In this document: one piece after another, positions 11,680-22,455 of the stretch
Layout: every line of letters starts with the position of its first letter
Position numbering within the stretch: position 1 is the first letter of the stretch
Assembly (NCBI GenBank): GCA_013423325.1
Contig: BLJB01000333.1
Span: 1-64,000, forward strand
Origin: Usnea hakonensis
Taxonomy: Eukaryota > Ascomycota > Lecanoromycetes > Lecanorales > Parmeliaceae
Length of the DNA stretch: 64,000 nt
Reading direction: 5' to 3'
The notes under the pieces: generated by a model
Told to the model about the DNA's origin: nothing
What the model saw: only the letters and a program-made list of their open reading frames with translations
Databases searched by the model: none
Position numbers and translations under genes: made by a program

Positions 11680-13160
11680 CTACAAGACAATTGCTTCCTC
11701 CGAACGGGGGTGAGGCGCTCTCTCTTGCCGGCGTTGATTTCTTTGCATGCTACCGATCACCTGGGCTAGGCGCTGGATACCCTCGGCTAGCATTTCCTCC
11801 TGTTCCCACGAAAAGCACACCCTGACCTTCCTTTCCAGGTCTACTGCCCTCTCATCGCCGTAGACCGCGAACATGGGTCCCGGCGCTATGACAAGATTCG
11901 CCTCTTGCCGTGCACGTATTGCAACTTCTTCGGATTGCATCGGAGCGGGTAGCGACAGCCAGATGAAGTAGCCACCCACAACATCGCGATCTGGCTGCGG
12001 TAGTGTCACTCCCAAAGGCAGTAGATGTTCTTCAATGGCCGAGACCATGCTTCGGTATCGCCGGGCATACGTAGGTTGTAAAGTTTTGAAGATGTGACGC
12101 TGCAGGTCGCCTGATTCGAGGAGGATTGACATGAAAGTCGAAGTCAGCTGTGAGGGAGCCCCACCGGATCTTGACGATCCACTATCACGCAGGTCAATGA
12201 GTGTCGACAGTATTTGCCACTGCAAAGCTCACACTTGTGAGGTTCCCCAAGCAAATTTCTTTGTACCTTCCAGCCAGCCTGTCCGACACCCAGGCCCTGC
12301 TATCTTACTGAAACTGCCATTGCTAACGGCATTTCCAAATTCGTCCGAGCCCTGCCTTTCAGCACCGCCGTCCAGGGTCCGATCGATATCCACAAGACGA
12401 GGCAGTTGCTCCCCGCCGGCAATTCTGTCTCTTGGCCATTGTAACATATCATATACGTCATCCGCAATTATACAGGCATCGTACTCGCGGGCGATCCGAA
12501 CGAGCTCATGACGACGTCGGAGACTCATGGTTCTGGAGGAAGGGTTGCTGAACGTGGGAACGGCATATATGAGGTGCCGATAGACCTTGCTCCATGGCCG
12601 GGTGGGTTTGAGAGACTGAGACAGACAAGCTCAGCAGAGTCTTCTAGACTGATTGTCTTCCTACTTCTTACCGGCTGCGTGTTGCCTTCTGCTCGCGCCT
12701 TCGCCTCACTTGCGTGTAACGCTTTTCTCAGATATTCAACATCTATACCCTCTTCATCTTCGGGCACAGATCGCAGCCGACCGTGGAATCCATTATCCTC
12801 AAAGATACGGCAAGCGAGGAAGTAGGTCGGGGATACCATCCACACAATCCTCGTGAAGAGTGGGTCTGCAAAGACTTGGAGAATGCAAGCTAGATTCTGA
12901 CTTGCCCCTCCTGTGACGCATATTCGCTCGGCGGATATTTGAGTGGAGGGCTGGTAGAAACGCGTAAGCCAGTCAGCAATGTGCTCCCGTAAGGGTCCGT
13001 AACCCTCATCAGGTCCGTAAAGGAGGCCTGGGGTGGAGATGCCGGGATTTGAGAGAGCCACGGAGGAGGCTTTCTTCATCTGTGCCGTAGGCAGCAGAGC
13101 AGGATTTGGCCATCCCTTCAGTAGATCGATGGCAGCCCAAGCTTTGGAGGAACCATTCAT
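11680..13160 (-). CDS. PLP-dependent class I/II aminotransferase
   Basis: Three exons, 13160-12672, 12615-12233 and 12181-11680, encode 457 aa. The protein belongs to fold-type I PLP aminotransferases of the aromatic/2-aminoadipate type (ARO8/MocR-like). The order of signatures is normal: LLYGPDEGYGPLREHIADWL near the N-terminus, VTGGASQNLACIL in the cofactor region, TFSNPSSRTMS, ADDVYDML (the Asp contacting the pyridine nitrogen), and NGSFSKIAGPGCRTGW with the Schiff-base Lys. QVGSSRSGGAPSQL and a C-terminal VVGGYFIWLSLP then RVCFSWE (carboxylate-binding Arg) complete it. Intron 1 is 56 nt (GTAAGA..CTCAG), intron 2 is 51 nt (GTGAGC..GATAG). Intron 2 removes an in-frame TGA that would otherwise look like a nonsense mutation. 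The substrate cannot be read from sequence. It lies alone, 1.85 kb divergent from ferric reductase A. Confidence 0.9.
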
Positions 13161-15010
13161 CGTAAGGATTGGATGTGAATCAGATTGTCGTGTCGGAAGT
13201 CTCCACTGTTGTACGCTTTTCGGACTCGCTTAGAGTAAGGTAGGGATCGAAGATACACTTTGGCCAACGCCAGCCCTAAGGCCTGGCCTCGGTGGATCGT
13301 CCCCCCACCACCCCCACCCACCGCCCCCCTGGTGCCCCCACCGGCTACTATTCGCTCCCGCTCATATTAGAAATGAGCTCGTATGAGCCAGTCATCCGAT
13401 TTACCACACGCTCACCTCATACGCACTCCCCGTACTTAGGCTGTTTCATAAGCCATGATTAGATATCGTGGTCTTGTATCTTGCATAGTAAATGCTGCAG
13501 GGTGTAGAGCACCGTGCATACATTGGTAAGTGGTGACTACATGTACGGAGTAAAGTAAGTTGATAATAATAATAGATAACCAAGTAATACGATAATCAAG
13601 TAATACAAATTTGTCGTAGAGTAAGCCTAAGGTACCTTACTGTACCTTAGATACGAAGATTAAGGTAAGATACATATCTTTTGGTGCTACGGAGTATAAG
13701 ATTAGGGAATCATGTCTAGCTGCGTTCGGGAGCGTTTGTCGGATTCTTCCTCGTCTTCTTCCTTCTTTCTTCCTTCTTCCTTCGTCCTGCAAAGTCGTTG
13801 CATTTTCTCACAGCGTCCGGATTTTCCGAATCATCAACCATATACCAGGCTTGACTCGCAAGTCTTCCTCGTTCAACGATTGGCGCTCTCATAAAATCTG
13901 TTGTGGTTGTGTGCCTGTCAATCATTGCTGCACTGAGATGACTTTGTACAGAGTACAGCGCAGCGAGGTCGTAGCGAGGATCAGTCAACTATTATCTCGA
14001 TGCAAGGCAATGGCTGCCAGTCCGAGCCGTTGCAAACGGCCTTCTGACTGTCTGTCAAATGCTAAACCGAGGCCGAAATTTATTGCAATGTTAGACCTTG
14101 GGTGTTTGAGAATCAGTTGCAAGCTTTTACCGTACTATTTTCTAGAATCTACTGCTCTTGCTCGTCTGAGTGTATCCTTGAAGTCCTCCATGGATTATTA
14201 AACTACTAACGTAATGCTGAGAGCAAGGTTACCGTCGACTCACAGTCTGAATTGTTATTCAACATTGCGCTACATCCACCAGGCAGAAATCCCATCAGAC
14301 GGGTAATGATCCTGCAAGCCCTCGACTCGAATGGAGGCCTGGAGTTCGGCTTGCTCATCTATGTTGCCTGGACCTTTTATGGATGTCTGCCCACCCAATG
14401 TGCATCAGTCGTTTCGGATCGGGCAAGCCGGAAATGTCATGATGAGGTGTAAGCCCAACTTATCCCCCGGAGGCTTGATAACGAATCCTACTTTTGTCAT
14501 GCGTCAGTGTACCTGAACGACGGAGACCCGGAAATGATGGTGCCTTTCAAACAGACCAGGCTTGAGCCTTTGACCATACGCGTGGTTACAACGACCCACG
14601 ATTCCCTCATGGCGGACGTAGATCTCCAGAGATTGCCAAGATTCTGTAACCGAGATACAAATCTGACGGCAGACCTAGAGATCCACACCAATTCGTATAG
14701 AAAGTGAACATCAAAGAACCTTGTCTTACAAAGAATAAGTGGCTTGTGGAGCCCTTACTAAATATCGTCTCACATAATACGGATTTGCTAAGAGTATGCT
14801 CATGGAAAGGTAGGTACCCGCATAGACTACGGAGAGTTATCGATTGCCACGAGCCGGATTTTTCTTATATCAACTCCCAAGACTGCAACATGAAAATAAG
14901 CTATTGACTGACTTTGCACTACTTAACTTGCTCGCGGAGCGTGTCCTACGCCCAAACTTGACGGACCCCCAGTGGCATTCTGATTATACTGTTCATAGTA
15001 TTGATAGCAA
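13161..15010. promoter_or_regulatory. Divergent intergenic region, aminotransferase / ferric reductase A
   Basis: No gene is supported. TACGGAGTA occurs at 13544-13552 and 13688-13696, and a GTACCTTA motif at 13632. Several GATA cores lie at 13560-13610, but none matches the full ATCWGATAA iron-regulator site. A plus-strand frame at 14507-14705 (YLNDGDPEMMVPF...) has a protein-like feel but no recognisable domain and no convincing splice partners. Confidence 0.35.
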
Positions 15011-17309
15011 ATGTTTCCAAGACCTGCCATGTCGTCCATATGGACCAGCCTTAAAGAATGGACAATCGTCACACTGACAAAAATCACACCAAGGACTTGC
15101 CTATGGCCACTCACTGGAAGTCTCATCGCTTCCTTCGCTCTGTCCCTTGGTCTCACCTTTCGATCCGATCACCATTGCTATGCAGGGACCTGCGGGGAAT
15201 GGCTATTCCCGCTCCAGGCGCGACTCCACATCGTTGTCTGGTACTGCTGGCTCTCCTTGTCCGTCACGTTTCTAGTCCTGCGAGCCTTCCATCCATCTAT
15301 ACGGCGTGGCCTCCATAAACAGCTTTACGCCAATCAATTGCCTATCATTGGAAAATCCTTGACCATTAGCGGCGTGCTGGTCGTCTTCTGGGTATTGAGT
15401 CTGTACGGTATCCTCATCGGATTATGGTGGCTGCGTCTGCGAGGGTACTTCGTGACCAGGGGGGAGCAGGGTGGAATGATGAATGGAAATAGCCGTGTCG
15501 CCGCTGTCGCCTTGACAGGCCAGTAAGACTGCCTTAGCCTTTGATCTTTTCCTTCGCACGTCTCGGGATTGTCGAGACATGTTTCGAGATTCCCCCTGCC
15601 CTGATCACTGTCTTATGATCCCGTTGCCCAGCTTAGAAGAGTAGCCACTGACTAGAGAACCGCAACAGCATCTGCGATGTCACTATGGGAATGGTCCTGC
15701 TTCCAGTCGCTAGAAACGTAAGTTCTCCTGCGTTCTTGAGGTTTAATGCGTCTGAATAGCGGACCTGTCGCAGAGGCTACATCCCTTGAAACTGTCATGT
15801 CAAAACAGAGATGCTGACCTTCAAAATCGTCCAGAGCGCTTTATCCTCCTTTTTCAGGCTGTCAGCGTCAACAACTTACGCCTTTCACATGATCCAGGCG
15901 TACGTCCTGTTCGCTCTGGTGGTGCTTCACGGCTTACTCTACGCATCATGGGTCGCGGCCTACAACCAGGCTCGGACCTTCACCTCGAACATGGTCTTCC
16001 CGGTATTGAACCCCACCTATCTGTATCACGAGGTCTGGCCCGGTAATACGTCCTCCCTTGGTATCTGGCGTGCGTCCCTCATCTTCACTGGAATTTTTAG
16101 TACTTTGATAATGCTGGCCGTCTTCATCACCACGTTCCCGGTCATAAGGCGGAAGCATTTTAATGTCTTTTACTTTACGCATCTCCTAATGATAGTCGCC
16201 GTCATCGTTATTTGCTTGCACGCCAGTACGATGTTCTACTGCACCGCACCTGGATTGGCCATGTGGACGCTAGATTGGTGCATTCGGATCTATGAGCTGA
16301 GTGGGAAGATGGAAAGTACGTTGGTAGCTGTTGGCAAAGGGTGGTTCTGTCTGACCGTACCGTTACCACGAAATCGACTCAGGGGATGCGCGTGCCACTC
16401 TCCGCTCGCCCATTTTCACATACACCACTCGGAATCCTCCCTACGAGAAATCCACCCTTTCACGACCATCACACACCTAGCTTCACAGAAACTTTTTTCG
16501 CCGGATTCTGAAAAGAATCTCATGATACAATTTCTATTTCGCAAAAGTAAAGCACCGAGTTCCTCGACACCCTCGACAGCACAGACTCCTGAAAGGGCTC
16601 TCAAGAGACAGTGGACGAATAAGCTTGCCGACCTTGTTGATGAAGCAACTCTAAATCTTTCACCACCATCAGAAAAGCTGGACTTGGCAGATGCAGATTC
16701 CCAAAGAGGGGGACTTTCCGGCCAATACAAAACCTCTCTTCGGCTTGAAGGACCATATTTTACGCCGGCTAATCCAGCAAGCTATGATACTGTCATCTGC
16801 CTCGTCGCCGGCACAGGCGTCACGGGGGCCATCGCCATCGCTGAAGCATTCCGCCAACAGCCCGCAATAGATGCCTTAGAGCCAGAGACCACCATGTCCG
16901 GGAATGAAAGGATTCGCTTTGCCCCATTGGAGCGGAACGCTTCCATTTCCACCTCCTTGGCACCTTTAAAGGCACCGAGCATCTGGAAGCGATGTGTCGT
17001 GGTGTGGACCGTGCGGGAGGCTGACTACATAGATCTCCCTTTTTGGCAGCGTAAGCAAACACACTCTGCCTCTGGATAAATTGACTTTCTGACTGTGTAG
17101 AAGTGGATACGACACCTGGCCTAGAGGTGCGCCCTTTCCTGACCGGAAAAGCTCGCGGTCGCCTGAATATAGACGATACAATTGATTCGATCAGAGAAAA
17201 GGAAGGCAGGACTTGGGTATATATTTCGGGGCCAAACCCGTTTATTGAAGCTGGAGAGAAGGCTTGCCGGCGAGCTGGTGTGGATTTCTTTGGTGCGAGG
17301 TGGGTCTGA
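15011..17309 (+). CDS. Ferric reductase A (FRE/NOX superfamily)
   Basis: Four exons, 15011-15522, 15669-15717, 15835-17050 and 17101-17309, encode 661 aa. This is a membrane ferric/cupric reductase passing electrons from NADPH through FAD and two haems to extracellular metal. The membrane part shows two His pairs with typical spacing: FHMIQAYVLFALVVLHG, and FTHLLMIVAVIVICLHAS. HPFTTITHLAS is the FAD-binding motif, followed by VAGTGVTGAIAI (NADPH pyrophosphate loop) and the C-terminal SGPNPFIEAGEKA. A 49-nt exon 2 restores the conserved TGHICDVTMGMVLLPVARN segment; its borders were chosen because only they keep frame and the motif. An acidic/serine-rich linker of about 90 residues sits between the FAD and NAD motifs. 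It shares little with reductase B at 22.5 kb, so the two are not a recent tandem duplicate. Confidence 0.9.
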
Positions 17310-18090
17310 TGAGTGACGACGTTATGACCAAATTGTCCTGCATAAATATATGCAACGCTTGTAGATCATGCAGGTTGCGAGTTAGAACAGTATAGACCTA
17401 GAGGTACGTAGAACATGTATAAATTTTATGTACGTACTCCGTACTACCTACTTATCTACTTTGTGCTACTTGTGTGAGAAGATCTGGTCGAAGAAGTAGA
17501 GTTTGCAAAATACTTTATGCATGAATTGTATCGGAGGTTGTTCCGATCTGCGATGTTCGATCCTCGGATGTTTGCGACACGTCAAACCGAACCAAGCTTA
17601 GCCTTAGCTCTGCCGATCATGGTTCGTAAGGTACCTTACCTACCTTAGTCCTTAGTGTGGTAAGGTAGTCAATTTCTCCCGCATTTGGGTCGGTTAATCC
17701 TCGGGCGATATATTGGTTGTACCCATTTTTTCAGCTTTGTTGTTGTTACGTTTGAGCTTTGAAGGGCACAGCAAAATACTCGTACGTATCTTTAAGAAAA
17801 AAGAGAATAACAAGGCTCGTAACACTCTTTTCCCCCCTTCTCCGGCAGATCATCCTTCATCAATATCCTTAATTGTGTAATCGACCGTCTTCCTCTTACT
17901 ATATGGAGCACTTCGGAGCCCAGGGATTTCCGGCAAGCCGCGTGGCCTACTCTATACCTTTGTCTCAGCCTGTCATTGTCTTCCAAGAGGTGCTGTTGGC
18001 ATGATCGAAGCACCCTTCCAGCCCTCAGTTGCTGCTTTGCCTATCCCACCACTAAAAGTCTAAACCCTCTTGCAAACGCGAGCAGCAACA
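17310..18090. other. Intergenic region
   Basis: This holds the 3' flank of ferric reductase A and the promoter of the DUF8004-like gene. TACTCCGTA (the reverse of TACGGAGTA) lies at 17435-17443 and a GTACCTTA motif at 17631. No gene is seen. Confidence 0.5.
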
Positions 18091-20909
18091 ATGGCAAAGC
18101 GCCTCTCCTCCATCTTCTCTATGGGCAGCAATGTCTCCGATCAAAGCAGCGATTCCCGAATCTCATCCTCAATTCATCCTGCGCGACCGTCAAGAGAACA
18201 GAGCCAGAGTCTCGTCTTACCGTTAGGGGAGCAGCGTCGCCTTCCGGGCTCGGAGCAGCATGATCCCACCAAATTATTGAGAAAATCCGTACCCAATTTA
18301 CGACCTACTAGCCATCTACAGGACCTCCACGAAGAACAGTCATCTGGGTTTACACCCCCATTTGATCCTACCCTTTTGCCTCGCATCGAAGACGACGACG
18401 TCCTACTCAATCCTCCACCCCTACTCAAGCCAATGCCAATGCGGGCGCAATCGCCTGGCGGCTCCCGAGATAGCAGTAGACCAGTCAGCAGAGGCAACCC
18501 TTTGGACAGCAGACCAGCCAGCCGAGGGAATCCATTTGACAACAGGCCTGCTAGTCGTCCACCCAGTAGTCGCTCGCCATCTCGCCCTCCTTCTCAGCCA
18601 GCCTCGCGTCCTGCATCTCCAATAAGGCTACGTCCTCAAACACCAACAGCTCGTCCTCTCACGCCTACAACAGAAGCAAAGCTTGCCAAGCGAAGGAGCT
18701 GGATGCCAGGAAAGCTTCGGAAGCCGGAGCAGGATGAAGGGGACCATGTGAATAATCCGCAGGCTTGGATGGTTACACCTCATGAAAAAATACCGTACGA
18801 CGTTTCAGGGCTAGCAAATTTCCAGAAGGTTAGTTAGTAAGGGTATTTTCGGGATGACAGCCAAAGCTAAGAGCTCTCTAGATCCCGGAGCTGTGGAATG
18901 ACAATGGCGATACGCTGGTATATCTGCACGCTCGGGAAGGCGGCAGAGGACCTTCATTCAGGATAGACTCGGCTCTTTTTGCTGCCTCTAAAAAGTTGGT
19001 ATACGCTGCGCATGGCGGAATGCAAGAACATGACCGGCGTGAACCGAATGATTGGCAAAAACAGTCATTCATGGAGCGCACCCAACATCTAACACTCAAC
19101 ACGCCACTTCTGTCCTCTACAGAACAGCCGGGGTCCTCAACTCGAGGCAGCTCTAAAGGATCACGGTCTGTTAGCGATGATTTCGAGGAATTGCCAGTTC
19201 GAAGAGACATCCACTTGTGTCTTCCGCTACCCCTGCACGTCGATCTTAAAGACGCGAAATCGATACCTACCAACGAAGATGTAGAAACCCTCATCAGCAT
19301 GCGGAATGTGATTGCGTTTCTTGCGGGTCAGCCTCTTGTGGCCACGCCTAAACAGCCATCAGTGTTTGTCATATTTTTGAAGATTGCCGACGTAATGCAC
19401 CGCTACGAATTCACCAATCTTGACGGCTCTACACTTGGGGAAGAAGCAACAACAAATCTTGCAACATTCATCCGAGACTTCGGACTAGCAGACGTAAGAC
19501 TGAGTCGGGAAAAGACAATCGAGGCTCTTGTCCTCGGGGAGCGCATGAAATCATGGGAGCTGTACAACGAGGCATTCGTGCATGCTGTTGGAAAATACGA
19601 CGACATCAGTGGGCTCAAAAGTCACAAATTTCCTTTCATTTCCGACACCACTCGCAAGAGGATGGAGAGAGCACATCTGGATCTCTACACTCGAGTGCGG
19701 AGTATAGAGACGCGATTGGATGATTTCGACTTCCCTTCCCTTTTCGCGGGCATCGCGAATTCCACTACCAGCAGCGAAAGCAAGATCGTTCGTTTCAAAG
19801 ACTGGAAAAGCGCGTACATGTCAATGCGGAGACACATTATGAGTCTATACAAACATCGATATGGAGCCTGGCCACCAGAAGCCAAGTCGAAGAAGAACAA
19901 TTTTGAAGAAAGTGGACTGAATCGTCTTTTGCTGAAAGAACTATACAAAGATTTCTCGGACCTCTACGATATTCTCGTGGACCGCACTTCCCTGACTACT
20001 CGCACCGCGGATATTCCATCTCATGGTCCGGACGACCCCCAAGAGCCAGCGCCACGCGCTTTGCGAAGAATTCTGGATGAATTTGATCGCAGTACACCTC
20101 CTGTTCAACCGCCAGTGCCATTTGACACTCCTCGATTGCCATCTTTGTTCGATACCAGGCGAGGATTTGACATGCTTGACCCGAAGAAGCAGAAGAAAGA
20201 GAGTGTGAAAAGGCTTCGGGACGATGAGATCAACAAAGCACTCATGCAGTCCTATAATAGAGATGCGATGAAGGCAACACCGTTTCTTGAAGCTTTCATG
20301 TCATATGAGCGAAGGACTGCACATGGAAAGTCCATTGAAGAGATCGCCGATCTGCGCTACGGACAGTGGATCTTCATGTATGCGGTGATCCAAGCGCTGC
20401 CCCTGGTCATTGTTGACGCTCCTGGGGTACGATGGACTAAGGGGGTGGAGTATTTCCTTTGTGAGGTGCCCAAAGGATCCCCACCGTGGGTCCAAGAGAG
20501 CAGGAGCCAAAAGCAGAGTGTTTATCGCGTTGCTGGCGGGTCAGCCATGGTGACATTGCCAGCCGATGTTGTCGAACACAGTGTTGATGGCATCTACCGC
20601 CGTAGCCACTGCTGGGAGGTTGCGGAGAAGTGGGCAGGGTTCAAGGATCCACCAGATGTTCCGTCGCAGTACGAGCTGGATGTTGATGATCTACTACCGC
20701 CTGTAATGCCATCAGCCCCGGGATCGAGGACAGCTTCACAGTCACCCGATCGAGGGCGGGCCACCTTGGCTCTTGGACTTGAGCAAATGCCTTTGCCTAT
20801 AGGTGTAGCACAGAGCGGAGCGAGGCCGATGTCAGTGCATGATCCCTCAAAGAGCTTTGCCGCTATCCTTGGCGAGATGGATGGGGCAGGAAAGAAGAAG
20901 AAAAAGTAA
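18091..20909 (+). CDS. Large conserved fungal protein, DUF8004-like
   Basis: Two exons, 18091-18828 and 18882-20909, separated by a 53-nt intron (GTTAGT..TCTAG), encode 921 aa. The first 200 residues are disordered and rich in Ser/Pro/Arg, with a run of tandem SRPxSRGNPxDxRPASR units at about 130-165. The folded part starts at IPELWNDNGDTLVYLH and GPSFRIDSALFAASKK, an opening I associate with the fungal DUF8004 family; it looks like a degenerate BTB-type start. The rest is mostly helical, with many charged residues, and ends in a KKKKK tail. No catalytic motif is visible and the cellular role is unknown. The family name is recalled, not searched. The start is the ATG at 18091; upstream codons in frame are non-ATG. 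Confidence 0.85.
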
Positions 20910-22455
20910 GAGGTGCTACGTGTATGATTCATGGAGGCGCGACGGTTATGAAATGGGGTAGAGCATTGAAATGGAGTGAATGATGAAGATGTTCAAAAAG
21001 CTTGATCAAGCCACACTTGCGTCGGTCTGACCCTCGATTTGGAAAAAAGGATTCAAGCTCGACTGTACATAATGCCACGTATTGTCTATATATTACCTGC
21101 CAGGTGTTGCTATTTATCGTGATTCACTTGGGTTCCGTTGACAGTCAGAGGTCTTCAAGTCTTGAGGGCAATATGCCATAGGCTATACGGAGTAAGCAAT
21201 GAGGTAAAGACGTAAGGCCACACACGTATTCGTACTCAGTGCAAACTTGTCTCCGTGTCAGTGCATGTTATAAAGTAAGGTCAAAAAAAGCCGGGTCCAG
21301 ACAAAATCCAGCGCTTTTCATGAGTTCTCCCAAGCTTGTTGATGAATTGATTTGGAACCAATCAGAGTGTGTAAGCGCTCAGCTAACTCAGAAGGCGAAA
21401 GCTTCAAATCAAAAGCTTGGCGCCAACGACAATCAATTGCATCCATTCATTCAACCTTGATTCAACTTTATTGATTATTCTTTCCCTTCACTCTACCCTT
21501 GCTTTGTTTCACCACCTCTCCTTCTCCCTCTCTTTGAAGGCTTTGGATGATTATTGACTATTTCTCTTAACGCCCTGCGAAAGCATGTTTCGAAGTGTGT
21601 GTACTAGAGATGCAGAGATCGTGTGACGATGGAGAAGGTGAGGTGCCTAGAATGTTACTGGAAACTCAGACTCCCAGCGCTACGAGGAGCACACGACCTT
21701 GGAGGCTCGCATTGGATGAGGCCAAAGCCGTGCTTCACCCTCTGAAAATACCATGATGCTGTAGTCTCCATTGATTCATTTTCCTGAGACCTGTCCGTTA
21801 CTTCTCTTCGTGATTGTATCATAGGACCTTGTGTTATGGCGACAGTGACGAATTCACTATCATTCGCGTTTTTATTGCTTTAGACCTTCGCAACATCGCG
21901 TACCTTGCATAGATGATCCATTGCTGAACCCCTACCTTCTTTTGATAATCCTAATCGTACAACATCACGAACATCACGAAAATCACCAACACTCACCATC
22001 CTTCCCTTCCCTTCAACGCTCGACTTGCTGGTCTTTTCGAGATTCCGCGCCTGAAGCAGTCGCGGTCATCATCATTATGCGGCGAAGATTCATTGTAACA
22101 AAGGAAGAAACAGTTGCATGAACGTTGAGCCCAATTTCCTTGTTCCGACAAAGATAATCAGTTAACAAAACGGTACAAAGATTCGCCCTACACGACAAAG
22201 GCACAGTGCTATTGTGTCTGTCAACAGCACCTATTGTCCATTGTCTCACTCAAGTATAGACCGTTCTCCTCGTTGCTCCAGACTCTTCCGCAATTTTTCC
22301 GGCTCAAAGCCTTCACATATTCACTGCAACGTTTTCTACAGAGCAATCCAAACTTACGAAAAGCACTGCGGACAGGCTCCGATTTTTCTGTGCTGGCCAC
22401 AATATAAGATTTATACTAATATACTTTCACAAGACTGCGGCAGTCTTCGTGAACC
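20910..22455. other. Intergenic region upstream of ferric reductase B
   Basis: About 1.5 kb without a supportable gene. TACGGAGTA lies at 21186-21194. From 21460 to 22330 the plus strand is pyrimidine-rich, as in fungal promoters and 5' leaders. An AGATAA core at 22152 is not a full ATCWGATAA iron-GATA site. Confidence 0.45.

Noticed and set aside
12182..12232. In-frame TGA between two halves of the aminotransferase, suggesting a pseudogene
   Set aside because: A 51-nt GTGAGC..GATAG intron removes the stop and restores the conserved SQVGSSRSGGAPSQL sequence.
13560..13610. Cluster of GATA cores upstream of ferric reductase A as an iron-repressor site
   Set aside because: None matches the ATCWGATAA consensus; isolated GATA is too common to use.
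14252..14905. Protein-like frames (14252-14452, 14507-14707) as an extra gene
   Set aside because: No domain and no convincing start or splice signals; left as unexplained sequence.
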